Positions 1 to 11,235 of a stretch of DNA of 28,614 nucleotides are shown here, one piece after another. Under the pieces are notes generated by a model. That model did no database searches, had not been told where the DNA came from, and saw only the letters and a program-made list of their open reading frames with translations. Origin of the DNA: Discostella pseudostelligera. Lineage: Eukaryota > Bacillariophyta > Thalassiosirophyceae > Thalassiosirales > Thalassiosiraceae. How positions within the stretch are numbered: the stretch's first letter is position 1; each line of letters opens with the position of its first letter. A program made the position numbers and the translations under genes. The stretch is from contig JALLBK010000155.1 in assembly GCA_036940085.1 (NCBI GenBank), positions 1-28,614 on the forward strand, in the 5' to 3' direction.

Positions 1-316
1 TTCCATCATTCAATCGAATCACGACGACAGAACCGCGAGCCGCGAGAAAAGAGAGAACCCGCCATTTCCCTCCCCGCCATTTTTATCACTGCTTCCCGCC
101 AAATTAGACAGACGACCGCAGCCAGACACCCCGACCCAGACAGACCCACTCACCCACCACCAACGCAAAATCCATCACCATCACCAACACAGAACAAAAT
201 GGCGATGACGATGACCCGGATGTCCGACATAGGCTACTACGCTACTACTGTTCCACTATTCCAGCACCAACTAGACTATTGACTGCCCGCCCACAAACGA
301 TCAATACAGCACGAGA
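1..316 (+). promoter_or_regulatory. Upstream region of the Der GTPase gene
   Basis: No conserved gene is seen here. The stretch holds three close CCGCCA copies near 60-104. The last (94-104, TTCCCGCCAAA) matches the reverse complement of the E2F/DP consensus TTTGGCGGGAA. A short upstream ORF lies at 199-282. Promoter and 5' UTR identity is inferred from position; no transcription start is visible. Confidence 0.45.
199..282 (+). other. Possible uORF (27 codons) ahead of Der
   Basis: An ATG in good context (ACAAAATGG) opens a 27-codon frame ending in TGA at 280-282, 34 nt before the Der ATG. It contains four in-frame ATGs (199, 205, 211 and 220). It is not in frame with Der. If it lies in the mRNA it could reduce Der translation. 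It may equally lie upstream of the transcription start. Confidence 0.3.
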
Positions 317-2451
317 ATGACAAAGCTTGGCGCAATCCGCTGTCTCATATTTATAGTATCATTGATAGAGATCGAGGCCTTTTCGTCGTCTTCGTCTGGG
401 ACGGTGCACCTACCAATAACAGCAACAACAACGACAAGGCGTCGGCATGATTACAGCATCAGCACTCGCATCCAATCCATGGTATCCGACGAGGAAGCCG
501 AACTCCTCCTCGCCGATTTCTACAATGAAGAAGACTTTGAAGATGAAGAGTCACTCCAACAAAAACAGCGACAGCAGCAATCCCAACAACCGATACGTCG
601 ATTCAAACGTCCCAAGAAGGTACCACTCATCGCCGTCGTGGGTAGGCCCAACGTGGGCAAATCTGCCTTAGTCAATCGTCTTGCTGGTCAACAGTCGGGG
701 GGTGCCATTGTCGCCGATGAGGCGGGGATTACCCGTGATCGGACATACCGTAACGCTGACTTCCTCGGGGAACAATTCCAACTCGTCGATACTGGTGGAC
801 TCGTCTTTGATGATAACGATGCTATATTCGCAAAAGAAATTCGTGAACAGGCCATGATTGCAATTGAAGAGAGTTCAGGTGTTATATTTGTGGTCGATGG
901 ACAAGTTGGATTGACGGCATTGGATGAACAGCTGGCGATATTCTTGCGGAAGGAGGTGACGAAGAAGATGCCGGTGATACTTGCCGTTAATAAATGCGAG
1001 AGTGACAAGAATGGGGCGGTAAGTTTTTCGATTATGAATATTGTAAATGCAGTGTCTCTTTCATTCATCAGATAATTCACTTATTCCACTTTCATCTCAT
1101 GTCTCAAACATAGTATCTGGCATCACAATTTTGGAATTTGGGCTTAGGAGAACCGCATGCAGTGTCGGCGCTGCACGGTGTGGGCACAGCGGAATTGTTG
1201 GAGGATATGTTCGAGGGAATTATTGAGAAGGGGTCCGCAATTAAGGGGTTCGGTACGAAGGTGAAGGAGATGGAAGCGGCGCAGCAGGCTTTGATAGCAC
1301 TCGACAAAGCCGAGCCATTGGAGGGAGAGGATGAAACGGATGTATTTCTTCGTTTGTATGGTGTTGGGAGGAATGGTGATGATGTCATTAAGCGATATGA
1401 GGAAGCCATGTCTGCTTTTGATGATGTGCCTACTATGGTGAGCGAGGATGAAGTGTGTTCATGCATTGACCGGAAATCGAGTACCCATGGATTCTGACTA
1501 ACTGATTGCTTCCATCACCCGTGCTCATCAAAAACATCGCAGGAGGAAGTCAACATTGCAATTGTTGGTCGTCCTAATGTGGGAAAGTCTTCTCTCCTCA
1601 ACACCCTCTTCGGTTCCAACCGTGCGATTGTGAGTGATATTGCTGGTACAACCCGCGATTCCATCGATGCAATTATGGAGCGTCCTCCCCCCGCATCCAG
1701 ACCAGATGATTTGCCTACCATCTATCGCTTCGTCGACACTGCTGGTATTCGCCGAAAGGGCAAGGTTGAGTTTGGTCCAGAGTTTTTTATGGTCAATCGC
1801 GCACTACGAGCGATGCGTCGTGCCGATGTCGTTCTCCTAGTGCTGGATGCTACCGCGGGTGTGACGGAGCAAGACCGTGTGCTGGCGCAGAAGATATCTG
1901 CCGACGGACGAGCCTGCGTCATCATTTGTAATAAGTGGGATGCCGTCATCGATAAGGATGACAAGACATATGACAAGTCGGTTAGGTACTTTCGCGAGGA
2001 GTTACCCCAAATTCGATGGGCGCCCATCCTATTTGTATCTGCTGCCACTGGCCAACGCTGCGGAAAGATTTATGATGCTGTAGATGCGGCAGTTGTGGCA
2101 CACCGTAGGCGAATTTCTACATCTGTGTTAAATGAAGTGTTGCGTGATGCGGTTATGTGGCAGCCACCTCCCTCGCGTAGGAATGGAGCTCAGGCGAAGA
2201 TATATTATGGAAGCCAGGTCTCGACCCGCCCACCTACGATTGTCGTATTTGTAAATGATCCAAAGCTCATCAATGACAATTACCGAAGGTATTTGGACAG
2301 AAAGATGCGTGAAAGTCTAGATGGATTTGAGTCAACCCCTATTCGGTGGATGTTCAGGGGGCGTCGTGTCCGAGATGTCACGAGGAACATGAATGGAGCA
2401 CCGGGTGATGGCGGTACTGGTACCAGCTTTCCTTTCCCACATGCTGCTTAG
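317..2451 (+). CDS. der: Plastid-targeted Der/EngA double-Era GTPase
   Basis: This is a ribosome-assembly GTPase with two tandem Era-like domains and a C-terminal KH-like domain, about 649 aa. Exons are 317-1018, 1114-1452 and 1543-2451; introns are 1019-1113 (GTAAGT...TAG) and 1453-1542 (GTGTGT...CAG), both phase 0. The first P-loop GRPNVGKS lies at about residues 109-116 with DTGG and NKCE further on; the second lies at about 356-363 with DTAG and NKWD. NKCE replaces NKxD in domain 1, as I recall for cyanobacterial and chloroplast Der, which supports a plastid homologue. The N-terminus is a hydrophobic signal peptide ending near E20 followed by A21-F22 and a Ser-rich transit region, then an acidic Gln-rich stretch. 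By family knowledge it acts in maturation of the plastid 50S subunit. Identity is certain; targeting is inferred from the presequence. Confidence 0.93.
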
Positions 2452-2586
2452 GTGTATTGCCATGGTCACTTCCAGTAAAATCAGACAATATTGCATCATA
2501 GTTTGATCAAATCTCTAGTATTTATTCATCAATAACGCATCCGTCGTAATCAATGGGACCACCATCATGAGTAATGTTCAGGATTG

Positions 2587-3079
2587 TTACAACAATTTAG
2601 GATTCTGGAGCACCACCAATAGAAACTCTTTGTCTGGAGAAATCTAGATGTGGATATATAACATCAGAGCTGCAACAAAATCATAAATCATTGCACGATC
2701 ATATCAAATGATATTCACTAACCATAATTTCACGATGCTTTGAGCGTATCCGAAGGAAAGTGAGCTCATCATCATCTTGGCTGAGTATATCTACAATATG
2801 CGCCGCTTTTGAAGTTAAATCTGATAGTGCCTTTGCATGAGTGGTGGTTTGTTCCTCGTCTAATGTTGATTGGATGATCGATCCTAATTGTTCCAAAGAT
2901 TATATCAATGTTAAACACAGATGAAAGACGGGTAAATGCAAATCATCATACAGCATGCACATCGTACCTCGACGATCCATAATAATGACACCCTCGATTC
3001 CTTTGTGCGAGGCGATTCGAGCGATCGTTTCTTCCATTTCAGCAATTGTGGAAGACTCTAAAGCCTCGGCGGAATTCAT
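2587..3079 (-). CDS. DYNLRB: Dynein light chain roadblock/LC7 family
   Basis: This is a 109-aa roadblock-type dynein light chain assembled from three exons on the minus strand: 3079-2968, 2883-2723 and 2643-2587. Introns are 2967-2884 (GTACGA...TAG) and 2722-2644 (GTTAGT...TAG). Spliced exon lengths sum to 330 nt, exactly in frame. Family hallmarks are visible: an EMEETIARI helix, KGIEGVIIMD, a STLD segment, the nearly invariant LTFLRIRSK followed by EIM, and a C-terminal PDKEFLLVVLQNP encoded by the 57-nt last exon. Without that exon the protein would lose its last strand. The start M at 3079 was chosen because its length matches the family; an upstream in-frame M exists at 3169. Roadblock homodimers bind dynein intermediate chains in cytoplasmic, axonemal or IFT dynein. 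The gene is divergent from FabG. Confidence 0.9.
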
Positions 3080-4519
<1,440 letters not shown>

Positions 4520-4734
4520 GGTCTCAGAAATCAGAGAATTAAAGTTGTCTAAATGAATTCCTAGTTGTGTAGATGTTCATTACAAGCTTAATGACTAGAC
4601 AAATCAATGTATCACTCTATCATTTAGTTTCATCGAGCATTGACACTCCGAAGTGCAGAACAAATTATTGCTGTTACGACTTGTCAACGACAATGTCGAA
4701 CACGATGCAAATTGAAAAGAATATCATCCCAACC

Positions 4735-5712
4735 TTAGAAAAGACCTGCATATGCAGCAGCAACAGCACACGCAAACGATCCAGCCCAGCACAAGTTCAT
4801 TTGCACCCCAGCCGCCTTGGCAAACGTTTCGTCCTCCTCGGAATCACCACTCCTTGTACATTTCTTGGACATACCATCGGCACATGCCGCCAACGCCCAT
4901 GCCAATGTCAATCCATACGCCGGAGCCGATCGCGCAATTGTTAACCCAACTCCGAGAATTGTTGCCGCCAATGCCGATGAATGTCCTAATGCAATTAATG
5001 ACCGTGTCGATGCCGACTCGTCAGAGCCAAGAGACCCATTTAGATTGACCAATGTTGCAGCGCTAGTCCATCCAAAATGTATCGTCAATGGTAATAGCAA
5101 ATGAGCGAGCATCGTAGGTTCCGAAGCCAATACAGTTGACGATGCCGATTGAACCAAATTCAAGCTGTAGGCAGTTCCAGCTAACATTCCGACACTAATG
5201 TACCTTGTCCAACAACCCTGGAGGTACGACGGACGAAAGGAGGCACACCAAAGTGATTGAAATAAATTAGCAACAAGGAATGGAGCGGTAACTTGCGGAA
5301 GTAATGCCGTGGTAGTTGGATCGGATGCGAATAGCTGCGCGGCAACAAAGGCAGCCTCGCCAATGTAGATGGGTGCCCAGATGGCAAATGCCCACCCGGA
5401 GGGGTTGACGAGAGTTCGACTGTGATTGAGCTTGAGTGTTGAGGATGGTTCGTCTTTCGAAAGGAGTGAATTGCTCTCATTATTGTTGGATTTGGTAGCA
5501 TTTTTAGGAAACTCTTTCATCTCTTGACCGTCAAGTCGTCCAGGAATTGTGACGGCGATGACGTTCGTGGCGAAGGCGGCGGCATTGAGAGTCTTCAAGA
5601 GTGTTAGAGATGCCGACGAAGAGAGCGCAGCATCTAGAAACGGCAGACCGATGGAGAGGGTGGCGCCTGCCATTGCCACGAGGGGCGGTGAATTCAATGT
5701 TCGTAAGCTCAT
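4735..5712 (-). CDS. TspO/MBR-like multi-pass membrane protein
   Basis: This is an intronless 325-aa protein with several hydrophobic segments. The most diagnostic stretch is PSGWAFAIWAPIYIGEAAF near residue 105. It resembles the P-x-G-x-x-F-x-I-W-x-x-I-Y signature of a tryptophan-rich sensory (TspO/MBR-like) family known to me from bacteria and algae. Before it lies a loop of about 60 residues rich in Asn, Ser and Lys. Further helices follow, including LLLPLTIHFGWTSAATLVNLNGSL, and an Ala-rich C-terminus. Classical TspO binds porphyrins and cholesterol in membranes, but that function should not be assumed. The N-terminal SLRTLNSPPLVAMAGATLSI could be a signal anchor. Family assignment is moderate. 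The gene is divergent from the PH-domain gene and convergent with FabG. Confidence 0.6.
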   Translation of the reverse strand: MSLRTLNSPPLVAMAGATLSIGLPFLDAALSSSASLTLLKTLNAAAFATNVIAVTIPGRLDGQEMKEFPKNATKSNNNESNSLLSKDEPSSTLKLNHSRTLVNPSGWAFAIWAPIYIGEAAFVAAQLFASDPTTTALLPQVTAPFLVANLFQSLWCASFRPSYLQGCWTRYISVGMLAGTAYSLNLVQSASSTVLASEPTMLAHLLLPLTIHFGWTSAATLVNLNGSLGSDESASTRSLIALGHSSALAATILGVGLTIARSAPAYGLTLAWALAACADGMSKKCTRSGDSEEDETFAKAAGVQMNLCWAGSFACAVAAAYAGLF

Positions 5713-6019
5713 TTTGTTTTGTTATGGGGGCGGAAGTGGAAGACGGGGTGCATGCCGTGGTCGATAAAATAATGGTGCGGTGGAGCTTCGGCTCTATCCA
5801 GGTGCGGGGTTCGGGTTCGGCCGGGTAAAGGTATAGATTTGGCGCGCCTCGCCCCGCCAAAACGTGTCACCGTCGACGGACGGCCGTACCATAGTTAGGT
5901 AGCAGACCGCAGACACCGCACCGCCGCGCCGCACCGCAGACGAAGACCATGACCATCTGCTTCCGCCGCCGCTACCAAAGCGCCAAACCATTTTCGACCC
6001 TATCACTACGAACAATACA
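5713..6019. promoter_or_regulatory. Divergent promoter, TspO-like / PH protein
   Basis: This 307-bp GC-rich head-to-head region contains two inverted E2F-like half-sites: TTTGGCGCGCC (5838-5848) and CCCGCCAAAA (5853-5862). Together they form an imperfect palindrome across 5838-5862. The first includes a GGCGCGCC octamer (5841-5848). Repeated GCACCGC/GCCGC tracts follow up to about 5945. Function is inferred from position and consensus. Confidence 0.45.
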
Positions 6020-6784
6020 ATGTCGGGAGGAAGATTAATACGTCCGCCATTTATCGATCCAGCAACGGGGATTGCGTATGATACTTCCAACAGCGAATTC
6101 GAAGGTTACCTTACTAAACAGTCGTTGTGGCTTCGGGTGAGTAGTTTCATTATGTCGGTGTTCGTGTCTCCAGCTGTTATTCGGCTATCGAACGGAGACA
6201 ATTGTTACTTGTTACGTTGTTGTTGTTTTGATTCAAATGAATCTGAATTCTTCATTTTCTCAACCAATTCTCTTCCTTTTACGGCAAACACAGGATTGGC
6301 GACGACGATACTTTATTCTCAAGGGGAACCGATTATTTTTTGCCAAATCTCCGTTGGAACCACCCCATGGTATGATCGATTTAAGTCGATGCACTACTGT
6401 TAAATCGGCTGACTTGAAATCACATAAGAAGCATAGCTTCGAAATTAGTACACCGGAAATGACGTATTTACTTTATGCAGGTTGGTTACTTTTGCAATTC
6501 ATTTGACATCCAATTTATCTTCATTCATTTCTCACATCACTGCTATTTCATCTCTTTGTCATGTCAAAGATGATGAAAAAATAAAAGACGATTGGATCGG
6601 ATCAGTCGGTAGAGCTATTGTACGGTGCTCAAGTACCTATGTTTCGAGAAATAAACAGGGAGGAGGAGGAGGGGGCAATGGTGGTGGTGGTGGTGGGGGA
6701 CAAGCCGGTTTAAGCAATGATGCGTACGAGGATGATTCCGATGATTATTCAAATTCAAGCAACAACCCATATTTCAATGATTAG
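6020..6784 (+). CDS. Small pleckstrin-homology domain protein
   Basis: This is a 172-aa protein from three exons, 6020-6136, 6294-6480 and 6570-6784, with introns 6137-6293 (GTGAGT...CAG) and 6481-6569 (GTTGGT...AAG). The spliced frame is exact (519 nt). One PH domain spans roughly residues 28-130. Strand 1 is EGYLTKQSLWLRDWRRRYF, with the basic loop typical of phosphoinositide binding, then LKGNRLFFAK. The closing helix, KIKDDWIGSVGRAI, carries the near-invariant Trp. The tail is low complexity: a Gly run encoded by GGA/GGT repeats (about 6660-6705), then acidic DAYEDDSDDYS and an Asn/Ser end. It probably binds membrane phosphoinositides; its partner is unknown. Splice sites were set by PH-domain continuity. 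Confidence 0.87.
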
Positions 6785-7482
6785 TGCATGTGTCGTTTTT
6801 TTCGGTGGTTCGACTGACGAAGCAAGATAGATTGGCTCATCCATTTGCGTAAGTCAGGGGTCGGAAGACATTGACTGAGATCTGTTAAGACATCATTCGA
6901 TTACGAGAGGAATATCAACCGAATAGACGTAAATTTCTTTTGCTTGGCACCGAATGTGGAAAGTTGAAAATCAAATCAATATCAAGACGAATACTATCTA
7001 GAGGTATGAAGCAAACTCGGTCGAAAGGAGCACAACACAACAAGTTAATGGCGACTTCACTGCTTTACACCATGGATGCTATGGGAAGTTGTAATTTCAA
7101 TACTTCTAATAATGTCGGTCGTACACTCTCTGTAATATTGTTATTGTATGGGGGATAGTGGGGATAGAGGGTGGTGGGCGGAAGGAGAACGATCAGGCTG
7201 TACGTAGAGACAGAAAGTACGGCTGTCCAGAATACGTCGACACAGGAGCTTCAGAATTCTCACTCGAACGAAAAGCTACAGGCACTTCTACAGAGGAACA
7301 ATACACAGAAGTTGTTCACCTCGCTCCAGCACCGACGATGATGCCACCAAGCGCCATGTTGTCATAATTCGGCAATCGCTACCATAAGCCTCCGACCCTG
7401 TGAAAGCTCCTGTGAAAGCCCACTCTTTCACTAAGCAAAGCATACTTATTATTTATCGAGGGAGTTGAACGTCGAAAGAATC
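6785..7482. other. Intergenic region upstream of ATG8
   Basis: About 700 bp between two plus-strand genes. Two ORFs of about 70 codons (6940-7158, 7158-7367) match nothing I recognise and are probably chance or UTR. A G-rich run at 7150-7178 fits a G-quadruplex pattern (G5-N5-G4-N5-G3-N4-G3). An 11-bp direct repeat CCTGTGAAAGC (7397-7407, 7409-7419) is followed by the inverted core CTTTCAC (7425-7431), close to the ATG8 start. Confidence 0.4.
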
Positions 7483-8213
<731 letters not shown>

Positions 8214-9016
8214 GACTTGAATCGTAATATGAACAAACAACCTCGTTCGGCTGTAAGAGACGTTCTGGTAGGACCGTATGGTAGTCCGTAGAAGCCGCTG
8301 AGGCGGTGGGACATGCTTGACATCGTTATTTTTGTATTTAATCGGTGTGCGTGGGCTGTGAAATCGACGGAATAAATCTGGCTTTGGATTGTGCCTCCAC
8401 ACCAATATATTAGTTGTGTTAGAGAAAGACATCATTGCGAACTTCATATATCGTGTCGGCGTTGGGTAGTTGCTAGAATCCTATTATGCCTTTGAGATCG
8501 AAAAACTAAACGATCCACAGAAATGGCTGTTTGCCGATAATCATACTGCGAATGGACCTTAATGGACCACATCCGTAGTTGACTCGCCATATCGTCGATT
8601 GACCTTACAGGAAACGCGCACAAGTTTATGCACCCGTCCAGGGGGGCACACCTCTCTATCTCTGTCGAGGCGGAGAAGGGAAAAGAACTGACTTCAAGAC
8701 AAATCTACTCCCACCGAGAGAGACCACATAAGAGAAAGCGTAGCTTATTCATCGTATCTTTGGAATCGATGAAATGATGCGGTACGAAGAGGCATCTCTT
8801 TGTAGAGGTTGGATTTCATTCCAACACGGCTTCTCAAAAATGGCGCCAACGGTGACATATTATTCTTCCCGCCAACGCCCGGCAAGACGTCGTCGTCGTC
8901 GTCGACCACCACCCACTCCAACAAAGAATCTGACACCATAACAAAATCCGATTTCATTCATCGTAGCACTATCAATACTTCCGATCGGAGCGGCATATCA
9001 TCAAACATCTACCCTC
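8214..9016. other. Intergenic region between ATG8 and the kinase gene
   Basis: About 800 bp with no convincing gene. An E2F-like TTCCCGCCAA is at 8866-8875. An AAAAATGGCGCC motif lies near 8836 and a CGT trinucleotide run near 8887-8905. An 82-codon ORF at 8809-9057 overlaps the next gene's start region and is Ser/Thr-rich; it has no recognisable domain. The first part is presumably ATG8 3' UTR. Confidence 0.4.
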
Positions 9017-10972
9017 ATGACACCAACACTATCAATCGCTGCCATCGGTGCTCGTGACGCCCGGCAAAGTCTCCGAAAACAGGCTGCATTTTTATCGTAC
9101 ATCGTCAACTCAAGATCCGATGATAGCTGCAGCTGCAGCCACATGATGCATGTGCATGTCTGTGATATGGTTCAGCTTCAGTGCAAGTTCAACAATAACA
9201 AATCACGCAACCATTGTCTAATATCGGGATTTACATCACGCCACAATCATCGCCATTTTCATCATATTCGTCATTACTCTCATACTCTCTCGCCATCGAC
9301 GACCCGCGTACATCACGATAGGCGACATTTGAGTAGTACTGCCAATAATTCACAGTCGGAGGGAGTGGCATCAGGCGAGAACGAGGGGCATGACCAGCCT
9401 CCATCAACACTGGCATCATCATCGGCAACTACCCCCGTCAAAATATCCATGGATGAATTACTAGCCCTAGCATCTTGCCAACCCACGGCACTATCCCTCG
9501 AAACCATGTACAAATATGCACCCAAACCAAACAATGCCAACATTGATCCCAAATTCGTAGACATTGATCGATTGCGCAATTCCCAATTTTTGCATAAAGA
9601 ACTCCCCATCCGTATTGCTCAACGTGCCATCGATCTATTCACATTGCCTCATGGTCTCAATCGCACTCGGGAGGTACAGTCAGTGGCCAATACCTATCTC
9701 CAGTATTTACAACAATTGCGTAAATTTCCCATGCCAACCAATGCCGAAACGGAACGAGAATTCACCAAAACACTCAAGGAATTTATATTGGATAGACACT
9801 CCATTCCCATGGCAATATCACGGGGATTGCAACGACTGAAAGATGATCGCAAAGCACCGGCAGATGCACGACGGTTGGCCGAGATGGAGGAGGCATTGAC
9901 TCGTTTCTTCACGGCACGTGTGGGATTACGATTCTTGGTGGAACATCACGTATTATCAGGAAGTGGGGACAATTCTGACACATTGTACCGGAGGCAGTTG
10001 GAGTCAGAGGGCGGATTGGAACTGCTGGATCAAGAGAACTATGCCAATCTGGAAGGATCCAATAATCACGAGAATTTTTGTGGAGCAATACAGAAGAATT
10101 GTGATCCTGTCAAGGAGGTGAAACGGACAGTGGCACGCGTTACGAAATTATGCAGAGAGTCGTATGGTATTGCACCTGAAATTGAAGTTGTGGATTGCAC
10201 TCCGAATAAAGATGCAAATATTTGCTTTACGTATGTTCCGCACCATTTGCGATACATGCTTGCAGAGCTGCTGAAGAATAGTTGCCGGGCGACAGTAAGA
10301 AAGTGAGTTCTTTTGTTTGATTCCATTTAAATGATTGACCCTTCTTATTAACGGTGAACTTTTCCCTTGCTCTCTCTTAGCTATCTTTCTGGTGCGAACA
10401 CGCAGAAGGAAGATCACACCAAACATCATCATGATCGAACGGGAGGGATTCATGATGCACCATCTCTGCCACCCATCAAAGTAGTTGTCACCAAGGGTGA
10501 GGAAGATGTAACAATTAAGATTGCCGACCGAGGAGGGGGAATGCCACGGTCGGTCACCAACCGGATCTGGACATTTGCACACTCCACACTGAACAAGGAG
10601 AGCCGGACACAGGAGGATGAATATGACTTTGGGCGGGATGAGTTCACGGGAAGTCACATTCGTGGATTTGGATTGCCAATGACGAGAATTTATGCCAGGT
10701 ATTTTGGTGGGGAAGTTACCATTAAATCGCTGGAGGGATATGGAGTTGATGCATACCTCTACCTGCCAGTTCTGGGTGTCGCGTGTGAGAATCTTCCACA
10801 ACGAGTTGTTCGGTCACCAGGGAACTTGGACTCGTCCTACCCAGCTTTGATTTTGGATGGGGATGGATACTACGATGACTTTTACGAGGACTCGAACGTT
10901 CGACGGTTTGATTCGACCACTGATTCCAAAAAGACTTCTGTACTTGACAAACTGGATGAACGGGCATTGTAG
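9017..10972 (+). CDS. Mitochondrial BCKDK/PDK family protein kinase
   Basis: This is a GHKL-type serine kinase of the family that inactivates pyruvate or branched-chain 2-oxoacid dehydrogenase complexes. Exons are 9017-10302 and 10381-10972, with intron 10303-10380; 625 aa if started at 9017. ATP-binding boxes are intact: N-box ELLKNSCRAT (N421), G1 DRGGGMP (D478) and G2 GFGLPMTRIYARYFGG (from G524). The N-terminal helical domain includes FTARVGLRFLVEHH. This resembles the BCKDK pattern (SRLGIRMLATHH) slightly more than PDK, so BCKDK is favoured but not proven. The first ~110 residues are rich in His, Arg and Ser and suit a mitochondrial presequence. The true start could be an internal Met (residues 43-44 or 51). 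A His/Asp-rich insert after the intron is unusual. Confidence 0.85.
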
Positions 10973-11235
10973 GCGAGGTAGATGTGTAACAGCTCTCTAT
11001 TGTGCCTTACTTTTCGATGGTTGGTTTTGGCAGGAGCGATGCTCAATGTGCTTGATGCATTGCCACTGTACGATTCTTACACAGAAGTCATTGAATCAAC
11101 GACAGACCTCATTTACAACTTGTTCTCAGCAAACGACAGAGGACATTGATGCCATTATATTGAAAGGGTTTAACCTTTATCAAGCTCACTCATTACACTA
11201 AGCAATTTATTATCCTCCCACAACTTATTTCCTCT
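10973..11235. other. Convergent 3' UTR region
   Basis: Short tail-to-tail spacer of 263 bp between the kinase and Phe-tRNA synthetase genes. It is AT-richer than the flanks. No RNA gene or repeat is seen; it presumably holds both polyadenylation regions. Confidence 0.4.

Noticed and set aside
6800..6835. Possible tRNA T-arm (GGTTCGACT)
   Set aside because: No matching acceptor, D or anticodon stem could be found around it.
6940..7367. Two consecutive plus-strand ORFs of about 70 codons
   Set aside because: No domain, no plausible splice partner, and the composition matches intergenic sequence.
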